Source: CAMPJM01 sp964440915 (GTDB taxonomy: Bacteria > Bacteroidota > Bacteroidia > Cytophagales > Cyclobacteriaceae). From it: 7,193 bases of DNA. The stretch spans positions 1 to 7,193 of the forward strand of contig CAYTTV010000101.1 in assembly GCA_964440915.1 (NCBI GenBank), read 5' to 3'. Both the position numbers and the translations under genes were made by a program. Position 1 is the first letter of the stretch; the number at the start of each line of letters is the position of its first letter. Shown in pieces: positions 1 through 6,047 of the stretch. Under the pieces are notes generated by a model, which saw only the letters and a list, made by a program, of their open reading frames with translations, was not told where the DNA came from and made no database searches.

Positions 1-431
1 CCAACCATTAGCCAATAGCAAGGGTGTCCTTCGCGAGGGGGAATCTGAAGGAAGCTGGCGGCAAAATTCCGACCCGAGGAACACGAACATCATCAGGCAT
101 ACCCGATGGGGAAGAGTTTGCAAAACAAAACGAAATCCTAAAACTACACGGACGTTGGGGTGTAAATGATGCGGGTACATGGAATGAAGGTTATTTGTCT
201 TACCACGGGAGGTCTCACGGACGTATGGAAACGGAGTATGAAGTGCGGTCGAAACAAGGTTTGCCGTGAGAAGTCAGCCGAAGCCATAGTACAGGATAAA
301 CGGCATTATTCTGGAAGGGCTGAACCTTAAAATGTGGGAGTAAATGAATGTTACCAAGTGAAAGGTAGAAAGCAGAAAATATCTAAAGATACCTGGCTGC
401 AAAATGATAGGGCAGTACCCGACGACTATGC

Positions 432-437
432 AGGAGG
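432..437 (+). promoter_or_regulatory. Shine-Dalgarno supporting the ATG at 448
   Basis: AGGAGG lies 10 bases before the ATG at 448. This is the best-placed ribosome binding site for the maturase. The alternative GTG at 334 has only a weak, distant GGAAGG upstream. Confidence 0.55.
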
Positions 438-447
438 GCAGACTTTC

Positions 448-1761
448 ATGTGGATAACTGAAAACAACCTCACAGACAACGACCAATTAGGATATGGATT
501 GTTGGAGTTTATGTTGTCACCAACCAACCTGAATGAGGCTTACCGTCGTGTAAAGCGGAACAAGGGAGCGGGCGGTGTCGATAAGATGGAAGTCGAATCC
601 CTAAAGGATTATCTTATCAATAACAAGGATGAACTGACAACCTCCATACTGGCGGGTAAATACCAGCCAAACCCAGTCCGTAGGGTAGAAATACCCAAGG
701 ACAATGGAAGCAAAAGACAGCTTGGGGTCCCCACGGTAGTGGACAGGGTTGTCCAACAGGCGATCTCGCAGGTGCTCTCTGGAATCTATGAACGACAATT
801 CTCTAACAGTAGCTACGGGTTCAGGCCCAGACGTGGTGCACACCATGCATTGCGGCAATGCCAACAGTATATTACTGAAGGTCATATTTATGCTGTAGAT
901 ATGGACTTGGAGAAGTTCTTTGATACGGTCAATCAGAGCAAACTGATTGAAGTACTGTCAAGGACAATAAAGGATGGGCGGGTAATATCGTTGATCCACA
1001 AGTACCTGAATGCAGGTGTGATAGTACGGAACAGGTTTGAGGAAAGTAGCATGGGCGTACCTCAAGGTGGTCCTTTAAGTCCATTGTTGAGCAATATTAT
1101 GCTCAATGAACTGGACAAGGAACTTGAGAAACGTGGGCATCGTTTTGTCCGCTACGCAGACGACATGGTCATCCTGTGTAAAAGCAAGCGGAGTGCTCAT
1201 CGAAGTCTGAGACACATCCTGCCCTACATTGAAGGGAAATTGTTTCTAAATGTGAACAGGGAGAAGACGCAGGTTGCCCATATTTCAAAGATTAAATTTT
1301 TGGGATATTCCTTTTCTAGAATAAAGGGTGAAGGACGGCTCCGAATACATCCAAGAAGTGCCTCCAAAATGCGAGAAAAGTTAAAAGAACTCACATCGAG
1401 GAGTAATGGATGGGGAAACGAGAAACGGAAGGAAAAGCTCAGGGAATATATTATTGGCTGGGTGAACTACTTTAAGTTGGCAGAGATGAAGAAGCTTCTT
1501 CTCAGAGTAGATGAGTGGTATCGCAGAAGGTTAAGGATGGTCATCTGGAAACAATGGAAACGGATACGCACCCGACTTACCAACCTGATAAAGCTTGGTA
1601 TCAATAAATACAAAGCTTGGGAATATGCGAACACGAGGAAAAGCTATTGGCATACTGCTAATAGTCCAATTCTTAGTACCTCAATCACCAACGACCGTCT
1701 AAAACAAGCTGGATATATCTTTCTATCGGATTACTACCGAAAGGTGAATGTTGTAAATTAA
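448..1761 (+). CDS. ltrA: Group II intron reverse transcriptase/maturase
   Basis: The 437-residue intron-encoded protein copies the intron RNA into DNA and, as maturase, helps it splice. From the ATG at 448, the RT-0 region is at about residues 23-45, fingers motifs with a GVPTVVDRVVQQAI block at 93-106, SYGFRPRRGAHHAL at 122-135, the first catalytic aspartates in VDMDLEKFFD around 151-153, GVPQGGPLSPLLSN at 202-215, and the YADD active site at 236-239. The thumb/maturase domain X (WVNYF and the basic WYRRRLR stretch) follows at about 317-392. The C-terminus ends in the NSPILSTSITNDRLKQAGY-type block and has no HNH endonuclease domain. Length and ending match the endonuclease-less bacterial classes (D/E/F-like). 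The frame is also open upstream to a GTG at 334, but those 38 codons look like intron RNA, not RT domain, and the ATG at 448 has a good ribosome binding site. No inactivating change is visible. Confidence 0.95.
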   Translation: MWITENNLTDNDQLGYGLLEFMLSPTNLNEAYRRVKRNKGAGGVDKMEVESLKDYLINNKDELTTSILAGKYQPNPVRRVEIPKDNGSKRQLGVPTVVDRVVQQAISQVLSGIYERQFSNSSYGFRPRRGAHHALRQCQQYITEGHIYAVDMDLEKFFDTVNQSKLIEVLSRTIKDGRVISLIHKYLNAGVIVRNRFEESSMGVPQGGPLSPLLSNIMLNELDKELEKRGHRFVRYADDMVILCKSKRSAHRSLRHILPYIEGKLFLNVNREKTQVAHISKIKFLGYSFSRIKGEGRLRIHPRSASKMREKLKELTSRSNGWGNEKRKEKLREYIIGWVNYFKLAEMKKLLLRVDEWYRRRLRMVIWKQWKRIRTRLTNLIKLGINKYKAWEYANTRKSYWHTANSPILSTSITNDRLKQAGYIFLSDYYRKVNVVN

Positions 1762-1764
1762 GGA

Positions 1765-1796
1765 ACCGCCGTATACCGAACGGTACGTACGGTGGT
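1765..1796 (+). ncRNA. Group II intron domain V (catalytic hairpin)
   Basis: ACCGCCGTA (1765-1773) pairs with TACGGTGGT (1788-1796), and TACC pairs with GGTA above a two-base bulge (CG) near a small loop. This is the classic domain V shape. Aligned to the conserved CGUAU segment, the catalytic triad is CGC (1767-1769) instead of AGC, a variant known in several bacterial intron classes. It starts four bases after the maturase stop codon. Confidence 0.85.
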
Positions 1797-1840
1797 GTGG
1801 GAGGTCGAAACAGGAACTAATCCTGTTTCTCCTACCCGAT
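1797..1840 (+). ncRNA. Group II intron domain VI with bulged branch-point A1834
   Basis: The inner stem is GAAACAGGA (1807-1815) with TCCTGTTTC (1821-1829) closing a five-base loop. The basal stem is GGGAGG (1799-1804) with CCTACCC (1831-1837), in which A1834 has no partner. A bulged A seven bases from the splice site is the expected branch point for lariat formation. This places the 3' end after the AT at 1839-1840 and the 3' exon at 1841. The pairings are directly visible; the splice site is inferred from family rules. Confidence 0.8.
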
Positions 1841-1848
1841 TAGGGGGT

Positions 1849-1880
1849 AAAGCTTTTGATCTTCGTTCCTAAAAAGCTTT
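1849..1880 (+). repeat. 9-bp inverted repeat just after the intron
   Basis: AAAGCTTTT (1849-1857) and AAAAGCTTT (1872-1880) are perfect inverse complements around a 14-base loop, starting eight bases downstream of the predicted 3' splice site, with a T-rich stretch following. It could be a weak terminator-like hairpin or part of the intron's landing site. The stem has only two G:C pairs, so transcription termination is doubtful. Confidence 0.45.
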
Positions 1881-2030
1881 GCTTTATTTAATCTTTCGGA
1901 GTGAAACTATTTTTTTTAGTAGTGATTTTATGTTTTTTATACATATATTTTGCATATTGCCAGCCAACTGATTAGAGTAATATTTTTTTAAGTTACAGCT
2001 ATGGAGATGTCCTGTCTATTATTCTTGCAG

Positions 2031-2141
2031 ACCTCCTGTTTAAAAGTTTTTTAGCCATTTAATAGGAAAGGAGGTATTATGCATTAAATGATACAGAAAT
2101 TTATGTTTTCTTTTAGAAAGCTAAACATAAGGTCGTTTTAA
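2031..2141 (+). promoter_or_regulatory. Possible leader: SD/anti-SD hairpin plus mini-ORFs
   Basis: An AAAGGAGGT at 2067-2075, a near-perfect match to the 16S anti-Shine-Dalgarno, precedes ATG CAT TAA (2079-2087). Directly after that is a 17-codon ORF from ATG 2088 to the TAA ending at 2141 (MIQKFMFSFRKLNIRSF). An upstream ACCTCCT (2031-2037) is the exact complement of AGGAGGT (2069-2075), so the ribosome binding site could be sequestered in a hairpin with a ~31-base loop. The element sits ~80 bases before the lipoprotein start. Regulatory function is inference; it may be chance in AT-rich DNA, or a remnant of a gene lost from this spot. Confidence 0.3.
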
Positions 2142-2218
2142 TCTATTAATCTTTATTTTTTAAAAAGCGGTTGCCGAAAAGCTTTTGGAGTAGGTACGAT
2201 TTCAAACCATTAAATGCT

Positions 2219-3079
2219 ATGAAAAAATCAATTTTATTCACATTACTGTTCTCAATCATTGCTCTTTCTTGTTCAGAGCAAAACGAGCCGACAGCAAAGC
2301 AGCCTGTTGACTTTCGTGAAGCCTCCATTTTTTTCAATGAAATGTTTAGCGCAACAATTGAACATTCAGTAACTAACATTAACCTTGATGTCTCTTCATC
2401 CAAGGCAAGGATCATTAACAATGAAGTTATTAGTGGTTATCTCACAGAAAACTACTTCAATGGATTGTCAATAGATATTTCCGAAAGCTTGAATCATCAG
2501 ACAAATGCCCGAGCTCAGTTGGAGAGCGGTCATTTTAGTGAAGCACAGATTAAATTCATTTCAGAGATGGAATCAGCAATGATGGATATTGAAAGTGCGG
2601 AGGATTTGAACGACCTAATAGTAAGATTCAGAAATAAAGCCACAGGAAATGATTTAATGACCGATGAACAGAAACTTGAAATGCTCGCAATGGTAGAATA
2701 TACCCATGCTATGCATGAATACCTGATTAATGGTGGATTGGATGAAATCGCAGACCGAATTGAAAATTTTGATGAAGGCAGTGGAGCAGGCTCAAGAGTT
2801 TATGCGCAAAGACAAATTGATTATAAATGTAATGGCTCTTGTGGCGCCAAAGGTTGCTCTGTAAATTGGAGAAATGTTTGGGGAAGTGCTGTAGTAGGCT
2901 TAACAGTAGGTGCAGTAGGAGGAGCTAAAGTAGGCTGCGCTGGCGGAACTGTTGTACTGCCTGTTGCTGGTACCGCAACAGGTTGTGTTGGAGGGGCAGT
3001 ATTTGGAGGGGCTGGAGGATTTATAGGTGGTGCATTAACTGGAGTGGCTACTGAGTTACTCACTTCATGTGGAAGATAA
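2219..3079 (+). CDS. Lipoprotein with C-terminal Cys/Gly-rich bacteriocin-like domain
   Basis: A 286-residue protein that I do not recognise as a named family. The N-terminus is a lipoprotein signal: MKK, a hydrophobic run, then IIALSC with the lipidated cysteine at residue 18. Residues ~30-180 look soluble and mainly helical, with acidic and Met-rich stretches such as MMDIESAEDLNDLIVR and MTDEQKLEMLAMVEYTHAM. A Gly/Ser linker (EGSGAGS, ~186-192) leads to the final ~85 residues. These begin with three close cysteines in CNGSCGAKGCSVNW (204-217) and continue as a Gly/Ala/Val-rich zipper-like hydrophobic region (~222-278) with further cysteines at 240, 256 and 284. This tail resembles pore-forming class II bacteriocins and other glycine-zipper peptides. 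A role as a surface-displayed or released toxin is inference. The frame opens upstream at a TTG (2171), but the ATG at 2219 gives the signal peptide directly. The middle module is duplicated downstream. Confidence 0.85.
   Translation: MKKSILFTLLFSIIALSCSEQNEPTAKQPVDFREASIFFNEMFSATIEHSVTNINLDVSSSKARIINNEVISGYLTENYFNGLSIDISESLNHQTNARAQLESGHFSEAQIKFISEMESAMMDIESAEDLNDLIVRFRNKATGNDLMTDEQKLEMLAMVEYTHAMHEYLINGGLDEIADRIENFDEGSGAGSRVYAQRQIDYKCNGSCGAKGCSVNWRNVWGSAVVGLTVGAVGGAKVGCAGGTVVLPVAGTATGCVGGAVFGGAGGFIGGALTGVATELLTSCGR
2531..2728 (+). repeat. Direct repeat, copy 1 (inside the lipoprotein gene)
   Basis: Matches 3656-3853 without gaps at an offset of 1125 bases. Positions 2558-2706 (149 bp) are identical to 3683-3831, and after one silent T/C change the identity continues to 2720. 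On the left, 2531-2557 differs at 7 of 27 bases yet encodes HFSEAQIKF versus YFSEVQVKF. On the right, EYLI uses different codons before similarity ends. Confidence 0.95.
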
Positions 3080-3090
3080 GCTAAAAGGCT

Positions 3091-3570
3091 ATGAAAAAAT
3101 ATTTTAACACAAGATATGTACTGCAGTCACTTATTGCGCTGGTTATAGGATTCTTAATGCTACATTTTATATTTCAAATAGAATTATTTAAAAGTATTTT
3201 GATGACTTCTTTAATATCTGTTTCTAATCATTTTTTACTTCCATCTATTTTAAAACTTGGAGGAAATAAATTGATATCTTCTATACAATATGAGCCAGTG
3301 GGTGATGAAATAAAAGTTTTTGAAGCAGGAACAACTCATATCAGAAAGTGGGAAGGTGTGGGCGGTAAACTTTTTTTGACTAATAGAAAGTTGGTATTTA
3401 AACCGCATAAGCTTAATGTCCAGAAAAATCAAGAAGTTTATGAATTAAGCAAGCTATCTAAAACAGATATCTCACCTGACAAAAGGTTGAGTTTTGAACA
3501 TGAAGGAAAGCTTGAAAAGTTTATTGTGGATGAACCTGAGAAATGGGCGAAACTCCTAAAGAAGGGATAA
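3091..3570 (+). CDS. Two-TM membrane protein with GRAM/PH-like domain; candidate immunity protein
   Basis: A 159-residue protein starting 11 bases after the lipoprotein stop codon, with AAAAGG before its ATG, so the two are very likely co-transcribed. Residues ~9-28 and ~32-53 are hydrophobic and likely form two membrane helices. Residues ~74-157 have the bacterial GRAM/PH-like pattern: GGKLFLTNRKLVFKPHKLN, then YELSKLSKTDI, LSFEHEGKLEKFIVDEPE and a closing WAKLL. That domain should face the cytoplasm. GRAM/PH-type domains bind lipids or proteins, and bPH2-domain membrane proteins are known as immunity factors for some leaderless bacteriocins. Given its position behind a bacteriocin-like tail, immunity is a plausible role but unproven. 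Base composition is visibly more AT-rich than the mut genes. Confidence 0.8.
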   Translation: MKKYFNTRYVLQSLIALVIGFLMLHFIFQIELFKSILMTSLISVSNHFLLPSILKLGGNKLISSIQYEPVGDEIKVFEAGTTHIRKWEGVGGKLFLTNRKLVFKPHKLNVQKNQEVYELSKLSKTDISPDKRLSFEHEGKLEKFIVDEPEKWAKLLKKG

Positions 3571-3655
3571 AAAAGCCATAATAAGGGATAAAATGAATGC
3601 GCTTATTTTCTTCATAAAAGCAAAATTTCAAGCTTTCGGATAATGTGAGCGCATT

Positions 3656-3853
3656 TATTTCAGTGAAGTACAGGTCAAGTTTATTTCAGAGATGGAATCA
3701 GCAATGATGGATATTGAAAGTGCGGAGGATTTGAACGACCTAATAGTAAGATTCAGAAATAAAGCCACAGGAAATGATTTAATGACCGATGAACAGAAAC
3801 TTGAAATGCTCGCAATGGTAGAATATACCCACGCTATGCATGAATATCTTATT
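3656..3853 (+). repeat. Direct repeat, copy 2 (orphan module)
   Basis: Second copy of the lipoprotein's middle module, 1125 bases downstream of copy 1 and in an open frame encoding YFSEVQVKF through MHEYLI. The codon for His in EYTHAM is CAC here and CAT in copy 1, the only change in the central tract. Confidence 0.95.
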
Positions 3854-3991
3854 AGGAAGTCTTTTCCTTGTAAAGTATCAATCAAAAAAATAGCGAAGCC
3901 CATAACAATAGATGAAAGAAGAATGAGCTTATGCACCTCCGTAGAAGATAATGAAGTAAAATCGATGCATCTAAACCTTTGGAGTGTGTGA
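3656..3991 (+). pseudogene. Headless lipoprotein-module fragment with a different C-terminal tail
   Basis: This frame encodes residues corresponding to about 105-170 of the upstream lipoprotein. It then leaves homology after EYLI and runs 45 more residues (beginning RKSFPCKVSIKKIAKP) to a TGA at 3989-3991. It has no signal peptide, lipobox or N-terminal region. The first in-module ATG is at 3692. Further upstream the same frame is blocked by a TAA at 3641-3643, although an ATG at 3593 opens a 16-codon frame (MNALIFFIKAKFQAFG) just before that stop. The tail is not glycine-rich and I do not recognise it. The piece is either a decayed paralogue or a silent cassette whose tail could be recombined onto the intact gene. 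It faces mutB convergently, 57 bases away. Confidence 0.75.
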
Positions 3992-4048
3992 GTGCACTAT
4001 GCATCAAGATGCTCCCATGTATGAATAGTAGGCTCACTCTTTTAATGC
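3992..4048. other. Convergent intergenic spacer
   Basis: Short spacer between the orphan module's stop and the end of mutB. It contains scattered GTGAG/CTCAC and GCATC/GATGC inverted pieces but no clean GC-rich hairpin followed by a T-run on either strand, so no terminator is called. Confidence 0.5.
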
Positions 4049-6024
4049 TCACGCCATCAGTTTCTCCAATACCTCTTTAGCTGCTTTGGCAATAACGGTT
4101 CCGGGGCCAAAGATGGCGACTACTCCTGCATCGTACAGAAACTGATGGTCATTGGGCGGGATTACGCCACCAGCCACTACCATAATGTCTTCCCTGTCAA
4201 TTTTCTTTAATGCAGCAATAAGTTGGGGAATCAGGGTTTTATGGCCAGCGGTCATACTGGAGGCACCTACAATATGAACATCATTTTCTGCTGCTTGCTG
4301 CGCCACTTCTTCTGGTGTTTGGAAAAGTGGACTAATGTCAACATCGAAACCCAGGTCCGCAAAGCCAGTGGCAATCACCCTTGCGCCTCTGTCGTGCCCA
4401 TCTTGCCCCATCTTGGCCACCAAAATCCGTGGCCTACGACCTTCTAGGGTCGCAAACCGGTCTGCTAAAGCTTGGGCGGCATGGAATGATACATCTCCTG
4501 CTGATTCAGAGGAATAAATTCCCGAAACTGTATGAGCACTAGCTTTATGCCTGCCAAATTCTTTTTCCATGGCAAATGAAATTTCTCCTAAAGTAGCTCT
4601 TTTTTTGGCTGCTTCCACAGCAAGTTCAAGCAAATTTCCTTTTCCATTTTCAGTACATGCCGCTGTAAGGTCGGCCAATGCCTTCTCAACTTCCCTTTCG
4701 TTTCTTACATTTCTCAACTTTTCAAGTCCAGCGATTTGTGTGGCACGTACAGCCGAATTATCTACTTCTAATAGTTCAAGTGTTGTTTCTTCATCAGGCT
4801 GGTATCGGTTCACCCCTACGATTATATCTCGGGCCGAATCGATCCTGGCTTGTTTACGGGCTGCGGCCTCTTCTATCCGCATTTTGGGCAACCCTGTTTC
4901 AATGGCTTTGGTCATTCCTCCCAAATCCTCCACTTCCTGAATAAGATCCCAGGCTTTTTGCGCGAGTGCAGCAGTGAGACTTTCCATATAGTGAGAACCT
5001 CCCCATGGATCTACCACCTTCGTAATGTCCGTTTCATCCCGCAAGTATATTTGTGTGTTACGGGCTATCCGTGCCGAAAAATCTGTGGGCAAGGCGATGG
5101 CTTCATCCAAGGCATTGGTATGCAGTGATTGGGTGTGACCAAGCACCGCTGCCATGGCCTCTATGCAGGTCCTTGCCACATTGTTAAATGGGTCTTGGGC
5201 CGTAAGGCTCCATCCCGATGTTTGGCTATGGGCACGTAATGAAAGTGAGCGGGAATCCTTCGGATTAAATTGTTTAACTATTTTGGCCCAAAGCATCCTT
5301 CCTGCTCGGAGCTTGGCAATTTCCATAAAATGATTCATGCCAATACCCCAGAAAAATGACAGCCTAGGGGCAAAGTCATCGATATCCATCCCCGCTTTTA
5401 TCCCAGTCCGAATATACTCAAGACCATCTGCCAGTGTGTATGCCAGCTCTAATTCTGCTGTAGCTCCGGCCTCTTGCATGTGATAACCGCTAATGCTGAT
5501 GGAGTTGAAGCGGGGCATGTTTTTCGCTGAATATTCGAATATGTCCGCAATGATGCGCATGGAAGGAGCAGGTGGATATATATAGGTATTGCGCACCATA
5601 AACTCTTTTAGGATGTCATTTTGTATTGTCCCACTAAGTTTTTCCGGGCTTATTCCTTGTTCTTCTGCAGCAACAATATAAAAAGCCATAATGGGCAGGA
5701 CGGCACCGTTCATGGTCATAGAAACCGACATTTGGTCTAAGGGAATCTGGTCGAATAAGATTTTCATGTCCTCTACAGAGTCTATGGCTACGCCTGCTTT
5801 GCCGACATCCCCAACTACCCGAGGGTGGTCCGAATCATAACCCCTGTGGGTGGCTAGATCGAAGGCTACGGAAAGGCCNNNNNNNNNNNNNNNNNNNNNN
5901 NNNNNNNNNNNNNNNNNNNNNNNNNNNNNNNNNNNNNNNNNNNNNNNNNNNNNNNNNNNNNNNNNNNNNNNNNNNNNNCTTGGCTGATGGATTTTATATT
6001 GATCTTATTAAAGTCAGGCTTCAT
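4049..6024 (-). CDS. mutB: Methylmalonyl-CoA mutase large (alpha) subunit, interrupted by an assembly gap
   Basis: The catalytic subunit of adenosylcobalamin-dependent methylmalonyl-CoA mutase (also named scpA), which interconverts (R)-methylmalonyl-CoA and succinyl-CoA in propionate/succinate metabolism in the cytoplasm. The ATG at 6022-6024 begins MKPDFNKINIKSISQ, a typical MutB N-terminus, and then runs into the N block. Downstream of the gap the frame resumes with GLSVAFDLATHRGYDSDHPR and stays open for 609 residues to the TGA at 4049. The TIM-barrel part carries SVSMTMNGAVLP, ISGYHMQEAGA, FNNVARTCIEAMAAVLG, ARIARNTQ and DPWGGS. The C-terminal B12 domain has MGQDGHDRG, the DxHxxG motif whose histidine ligates cobalt, then GASSMTAGH and VVAGGVIPP. 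About 80-100 residues before GLSVAF are missing. It follows mutA by 23 bases, forming an operon. I see no convincing terminator after it. Confidence 0.95.
5879..5978. other. Assembly gap of 100 Ns within mutB
   Basis: Exactly 100 Ns, the usual placeholder for a gap of unknown size. For the two mutB parts to share one frame the true gap must be 2 modulo 3, whereas 100 is 1 modulo 3. The family's length suggests about 250-300 missing bases. Confidence 0.97.
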
Positions 6025-6047
6025 GAGTGCTAGTTTTAACCCTTTTG

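Larger units (their letters stand above)
1..1840 (+). mobile_element. Group II intron (5' end truncated by window edge), encoding an RT/maturase
   Basis: A retroelement RNA that self-splices and retrohomes with the help of its encoded protein. The first ~330 bases are non-coding and resemble the conserved domain I-III RNA of bacterial group II introns, for example the AAGGGTGTCC, GAATCTGAAGGAAG and GAGGAACACGAAC blocks. The coding region sits in domain IV. Domains V and VI follow the stop codon, and the intron should end in the usual AY dinucleotide at 1839-1840. No GUGYG-type 5' end is recognisable at the window edge, so the first tens of bases and the 5' exon lie outside. The reading frame is intact and both 3' domains fold well, so nothing visible argues against activity. 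The exact 5' boundary, the exon-binding sequences and the target site could not be determined here. Confidence 0.9.
1841..2218. other. AT-rich intergenic region between intron and lipoprotein gene
   Basis: This stretch carries no conventional gene. It has T-runs near 1911-1918 and 1982-1989, the inverted repeat at 1849-1880, and the leader-like element at 2031-2141. I searched by eye for the Bacteroidota -7 motif (TAnnTTTG) and found no clean match, so no promoter is assigned, although the lipoprotein's promoter is probably here. The decamer AAAGCTTTTG recurs at 1849-1858 and 2178-2187. Confidence 0.6.

Noticed and set aside
24..269. 81-codon plus-strand frame at the start of the window
   Set aside because: It overlaps conserved group II intron domain I RNA blocks, and the translation looks like random read-through of structured RNA.
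2821..3063. Pro/Thr-rich minus-strand frame
   Set aside because: It is the antisense shadow of the glycine-rich tail (Gly codons read as Pro in reverse).
3562..3593. 11-bp direct repeat AAGGGATAAAA at 3562-3572 and 3583-3593
   Set aside because: Short, AT-rich and spanning a stop codon. It could be replication slippage, and there is no sign of an element boundary or attachment site.
3580..3607. AATAAG...CTTATT pairing followed by TTTC after the GRAM-domain gene
   Set aside because: Only six mostly A:T pairs around a 16-base loop, too weak to call a terminator.
2481..3639. 13-bp inverted match CCGAAAGCTTGAA (2481-2493) versus its complement at 3627-3639
   Set aside because: A 13-mer inverted match is expected by chance at an appreciable rate in 7 kb, and both are built around the AAGCTT palindrome.
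3655..3936. 93-codon minus-strand frame with a hydrophobic start (GTG at 3936)
   Set aside because: It is mostly antisense to the repeated lipoprotein module, and its GGAGGT overlaps the start codon with no spacing. The open frame follows from the codon bias of the sense strand.
4223..5128. Several plus-strand frames opposite mutB
   Set aside because: They are antisense shadows of a clearly coding, conserved mutB sequence, with no recognisable motifs.
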